64,000 bases of DNA, from contig RXJQ01000001.1 of the NCBI GenBank assembly GCA_003963115.1, forward strand, positions 1 through 64,000. Direction: 5' to 3'. Positions 62,018 to 64,000 of the stretch are shown here, piece by piece. A program made the translations under genes and the position numbers. Origin of the DNA: Burkholderiales bacterium (GTDB lineage: Bacteria; Pseudomonadota; Gammaproteobacteria; Burkholderiales; Burkholderiaceae_C). A model generated the notes under the pieces. It was given only the letters and a program-made list of their open reading frames with translations, did not search any database and was not told where the DNA came from. Each line of letters starts with the position of its first letter. Position 1 is the first letter of the stretch.

Positions 62018-62617
62018 TCAATGTGATGTGTCTGTGCTTGATGGCTCGTACTGATCCAAGAGAGCCTGACGGCTGTTCTTCAAGATGGCCTTGCCACTCT
62101 TGTTGTCGCCCAAAGCGCGGGCCAGTTGCAAGGCGCCAATCAGCGTGCTGGCGATCACGGCCGCGTTGTCGGCCGCCACGTTGGGAGGCAGCACCTGCTG
62201 CACCACCTTCACGAAACCGCGCACACGCTCGCACGATGCCTCGCGCAATACTTCGCTTTGCCGGTGCATTTCAGACGCCAGCGCGGCAATCGGGCAACCC
62301 CCATCCACCGCCTTGAGATGCAGTTCAGACAGATACGCCTCGACCAAGGCACGAAACGGACTGGCGCCTTTGGCCATGCGCCCGTTCATGTCCTGCCGTA
62401 CCAGCGAGGCACTTTCACGTCCTGCGCGCTCAATGGCCTCGGCCAGCATGGCGTCACGTGAATCGAAGTGCGCATAGAACCCACCATGGGTCAGGCCGAC
62501 ATCCTTCATGACCTCGGCCACACCCACACCCTGGTAGCCATGGCGCCGCAGGGCACGCGCAGCCGATTCGACGATGCGCTCGTGCGTGACTTCCTTGCGG
62601 CTGGGCTTGGTACTCAT
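62018..62617 (-). CDS. TetR-family regulator of the three-operator locus
   Basis: A 199-residue TetR-type repressor. The helix-turn-helix spans residues about 12-55 (ARALRRHGYQGVGVAEVMKDVGLTHGGFYAHFDSRDAMLAEAI). Its C-terminal domain resembles the AcrR/NemR-like TetR_C group and holds two Cys in GGCPIAALASEMHRQ and ASCERVR, so a thiol-reactive inducer such as an electrophile is possible. It has a strong promoter with an operator over the -10 box and its own terminator, consistent with autorepression. The target sites are the three 20-bp palindromes at this locus. Confidence 0.9.
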   Translation of the reverse strand: MSTKPSRKEVTHERIVESAARALRRHGYQGVGVAEVMKDVGLTHGGFYAHFDSRDAMLAEAIERAGRESASLVRQDMNGRMAKGASPFRALVEAYLSELHLKAVDGGCPIAALASEMHRQSEVLREASCERVRGFVKVVQQVLPPNVAADNAAVIASTLIGALQLARALGDNKSGKAILKNSRQALLDQYEPSSTDTSH

Positions 62618-62640
62618 GATCGATTCAAGGTAAATTCGTT

Positions 62641-62660
62641 AATATGATGATCGTCATATT
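62641..62660. promoter_or_regulatory. TetR-type operator copy 3 (tetR autoregulation)
   Basis: AATATGATGATCGTCATATT, identical to copy 1. It lies 23 bases before the TetR start and covers the -10 region of the promoter at 62656-62684. Confidence 0.82.
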
Positions 62661-62684
62661 ATTGATTGGGGCACCGCTTGTCAA
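62656..62684 (-). promoter_or_regulatory. Promoter of the tetR gene
   Basis: A perfect -35 TTGACA (62684-62679) and TAATAT (62661-62656) with exactly 17 bases between. The -10 box merges with operator copy 3. Confidence 0.7.
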
Positions 62685-62712
62685 CACCCTGCATCCAGCA
62701 GGGCAGAACACA

Positions 62713-63342
62713 TCACTTGGGTCGCATCATCACGAAGCGGGCGTCAGGGACCAGTCCGAAATAGTCACCCGGACCGCCAGCCCGCAGCACCGGCTGGGCC
62801 AAGGCGGTGTCGTATACGCCGTCAACCAAGAGGCTCTTGGCGATGTGCGCGGCCACCACCTGCCCCAGCACCAGCCAGCTGGGGACGTCGGCGCCATCGA
62901 TGTCCCTCAACTGCACGATCTGGGTCACGCGGCACTCGAAGTTGACAGGGCTCTCCAGCACACGTGGCGCCGCCACCTTGATCGATGCAGCGGACGTGAG
63001 GCCGGCCAGCATGAACTCGTCGACATCGGATGGCACCATGGCGCTGCTTGCATTCATGCGTTCAGCCAGAGGCCGTGTCACCAGGTTCCAGACGAACTCC
63101 CCCGTGCGCTCCACATTGCGCAAGGTGTCCTTTCGCGTGACGCTGGAGAAGCCGATGATGGGCGGCACATAGTTGAAGCCATTGAAGAAGCTGTAGGGCG
63201 CGAGGTTGTGGTGACCTTCGCCGTCGTGCGTTGAAATCCAGCCTATCGGCCGAGGACCCACGATGGCATTGAAGGGGTCATGCGGCAGGCCATGGCCCTG
63301 CGCGGGTTCGTAGACATGGCGGTCTTCATCATGCGAACTCAT
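62713..63342 (-). CDS. Flavin reductase family protein
   Basis: A 209-residue FMN-binding split-barrel protein: GPRPIGWISTHDGEGHHNLAPYSFFNGFNYVPPIIGFSS and KDTLRNVERTGEFVWNL are the family core. Such proteins supply reduced FMN to monooxygenases or act as FMN-dependent reductases. GGAGGTG precedes the ATG at 63342. It begins 34 bases after the DAPG-hydrolase-like gene, so the two form one operon. The stop is 30 bases before the tetR promoter; a 6-bp stem (CCCTGC/GCAGGG) lies there but without a T-run. Confidence 0.9.
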   Translation of the reverse strand: MSSHDEDRHVYEPAQGHGLPHDPFNAIVGPRPIGWISTHDGEGHHNLAPYSFFNGFNYVPPIIGFSSVTRKDTLRNVERTGEFVWNLVTRPLAERMNASSAMVPSDVDEFMLAGLTSAASIKVAAPRVLESPVNFECRVTQIVQLRDIDGADVPSWLVLGQVVAAHIAKSLLVDGVYDTALAQPVLRAGGPGDYFGLVPDARFVMMRPK

Positions 63343-63376
63343 CAGCCACCTCCATCGGGCATGTTCATCAACTGCG

Positions 63377-64000
63377 TCACGCCAGCATACTGCGTTCGAG
63401 TGGGTTCATGTCCGCATAAAGGCTTGGCAGAAAGCGCGCAAGGTGGTTCATTTCCTCGCCGCAGTGCTGCAGCAGGTCGAGCGCCATGCGGTCGCTGACG
63501 ATCAGGCGCCGCACCAGCCTGCTGTTGAGCACGCCATGCAAGGCTTGGTCGACCAGGGCATGGTGGTGCCGGATCTCGCCCAGCCAGAAGGCACTGCGCA
63601 TTTGCGATCCCTTCGCTGTGGGCAACACGTAGTGCACCAGGCAACCCCCTTCGCCGCGCATCAGCCAGTCGGACGTATAGGCGCAGATGGCGGTGGCGTG
63701 CCGTGCATCCAGCTGATTGAGCCCAAAGAGGCTGGGTGGTACGAAGGCGATGGCCAGCCGCTTGAGCGACGCGCCGATGTACTCGTCCACATAGGACACA
63801 TTGCCGATGTACTTGCCGCGATCATCGATCACATGGCTGCGGTCTTCCTTGACCACGGATCTGACATGCGCGGTGGGGTGCCAAAGCGCATAGCGCTCGG
63901 TGAAGGGCAGATGCCAGCCAAACCACCAATCGATCATGGCTGGTGTCACGCCCGGCATGTCGGTGACGCAGGTGATTCGCACGCGCCCCTGCGGATCCCG
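63377..64000 (-). CDS. DAPG hydrolase (PhlG) family protein, N-terminus outside the window
   Basis: The visible 207 residues match the DAPG-hydrolase fold: DMPGVTPAMIDWWFGWH, YALWHPTAHVRS and YVDEYIG, with the metal-site His and Glu candidates in WHPTAH, HHHAL and CGEEMNH. PhlG of Pseudomonas cleaves a carbon-carbon bond in 2,4-diacetylphloroglucinol. The frame is open to the end of the window and GTG 63982 is in the middle of conserved sequence, so the true start lies beyond 64000. It is upstream of the flavin reductase. The actual substrate is unknown and the family is broader than PhlG. Confidence 0.85.
   Translation of the reverse strand, partial: RDPQGRVRITCVTDMPGVTPAMIDWWFGWHLPFTERYALWHPTAHVRSVVKEDRSHVIDDRGKYIGNVSYVDEYIGASLKRLAIAFVPPSLFGLNQLDARHATAICAYTSDWLMRGEGGCLVHYVLPTAKGSQMRSAFWLGEIRHHHALVDQALHGVLNSRLVRRLIVSDRMALDLLQHCGEEMNHLARFLPSLYADMNPLERSMLA

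Overview
This is a GC-rich, densely packed chromosomal window with no IS elements, tRNA or rRNA genes, or CRISPR arrays, and no gene-free stretch over 300 bases. The gene families (PA2778/PA2779 pair, PEP-CTERM proteins, NnrU, DUF4148, DUF748, DUF1653, a PutA without a ribbon-helix-helix domain, IorAB) point to a betaproteobacterium of the order Burkholderiales, probably of the Aquabacterium/Roseateles/Leptothrix type. That assignment is inferred from gene content, not from a marker-gene tree. Layout, 0-7.2 kb: minus-strand housekeeping run, with the start of rplU, a patatin phospholipase, arginase, a LOG-family nucleosidase, a MoeB/ThiF enzyme coupled to the CtpA protease, and an exported metallo-beta-lactamase-fold hydrolase. 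7.3-16.2 kb: a MASE1-CHASE hybrid histidine kinase, then envelope glycan genes: a nucleotide-sugar dehydratase, a chorismate mutase, and a three-gene set (GT2 transferase, YdjC/NaxD-type deacetylase, ArnT-like transferase) that resembles the Francisella route for amino-sugar modification of lipid A. 16.3-20.5 kb: small genes (a charged exported protein, DUF1653, a 2Fe-2S protein), dinB, an orphan flagellar-rod-like protein and a FAD oxidoreductase.  20.5-31.6 kb: a very large cyclase/AAA/TPR regulator, a 1223-residue DUF748 protein whose C-terminus looks like a piece of another protein, and an IorA-IorB-MocA-like molybdenum hydroxylase operon facing a TetR regulator. 31.7-41.2 kb: an exported cell-wall/carbohydrate operon (CE4 deacetylase, DUF4015 hydrolase, beta-lactamase/NamZ fusion), then putA and a fumarylacetoacetase-fold enzyme. 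41.3-46.9 kb: PA2778/PA2779, enoyl-CoA hydratase plus thiolase, and a CLC-F-like anion transporter. 46.9-51.3 kb: an overlapping minus-strand cluster of a trypsin-like protease, an FHA membrane protein and a phytochelatin-synthase-fold protein, followed by a PEP-CTERM protein; this grouping is unfamiliar to me.  51.4-59.7 kb: NnrU, an MmcB-like repair protein with a textbook LexA box over its start, a second PEP-CTERM protein, an MFS transporter, GNAT, alpha/beta hydrolase, pirin, LysR with a divergent GST, and a GH19 hydrolase. 59.8-64 kb: a locus carrying three copies of one 20-bp palindrome, placed before DUF4148-alkA, before an SDR gene and before a TetR gene; a flavin reductase and a DAPG-hydrolase-like gene that runs off the window lie upstream. 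This is read as a compact self-contained TetR regulon.
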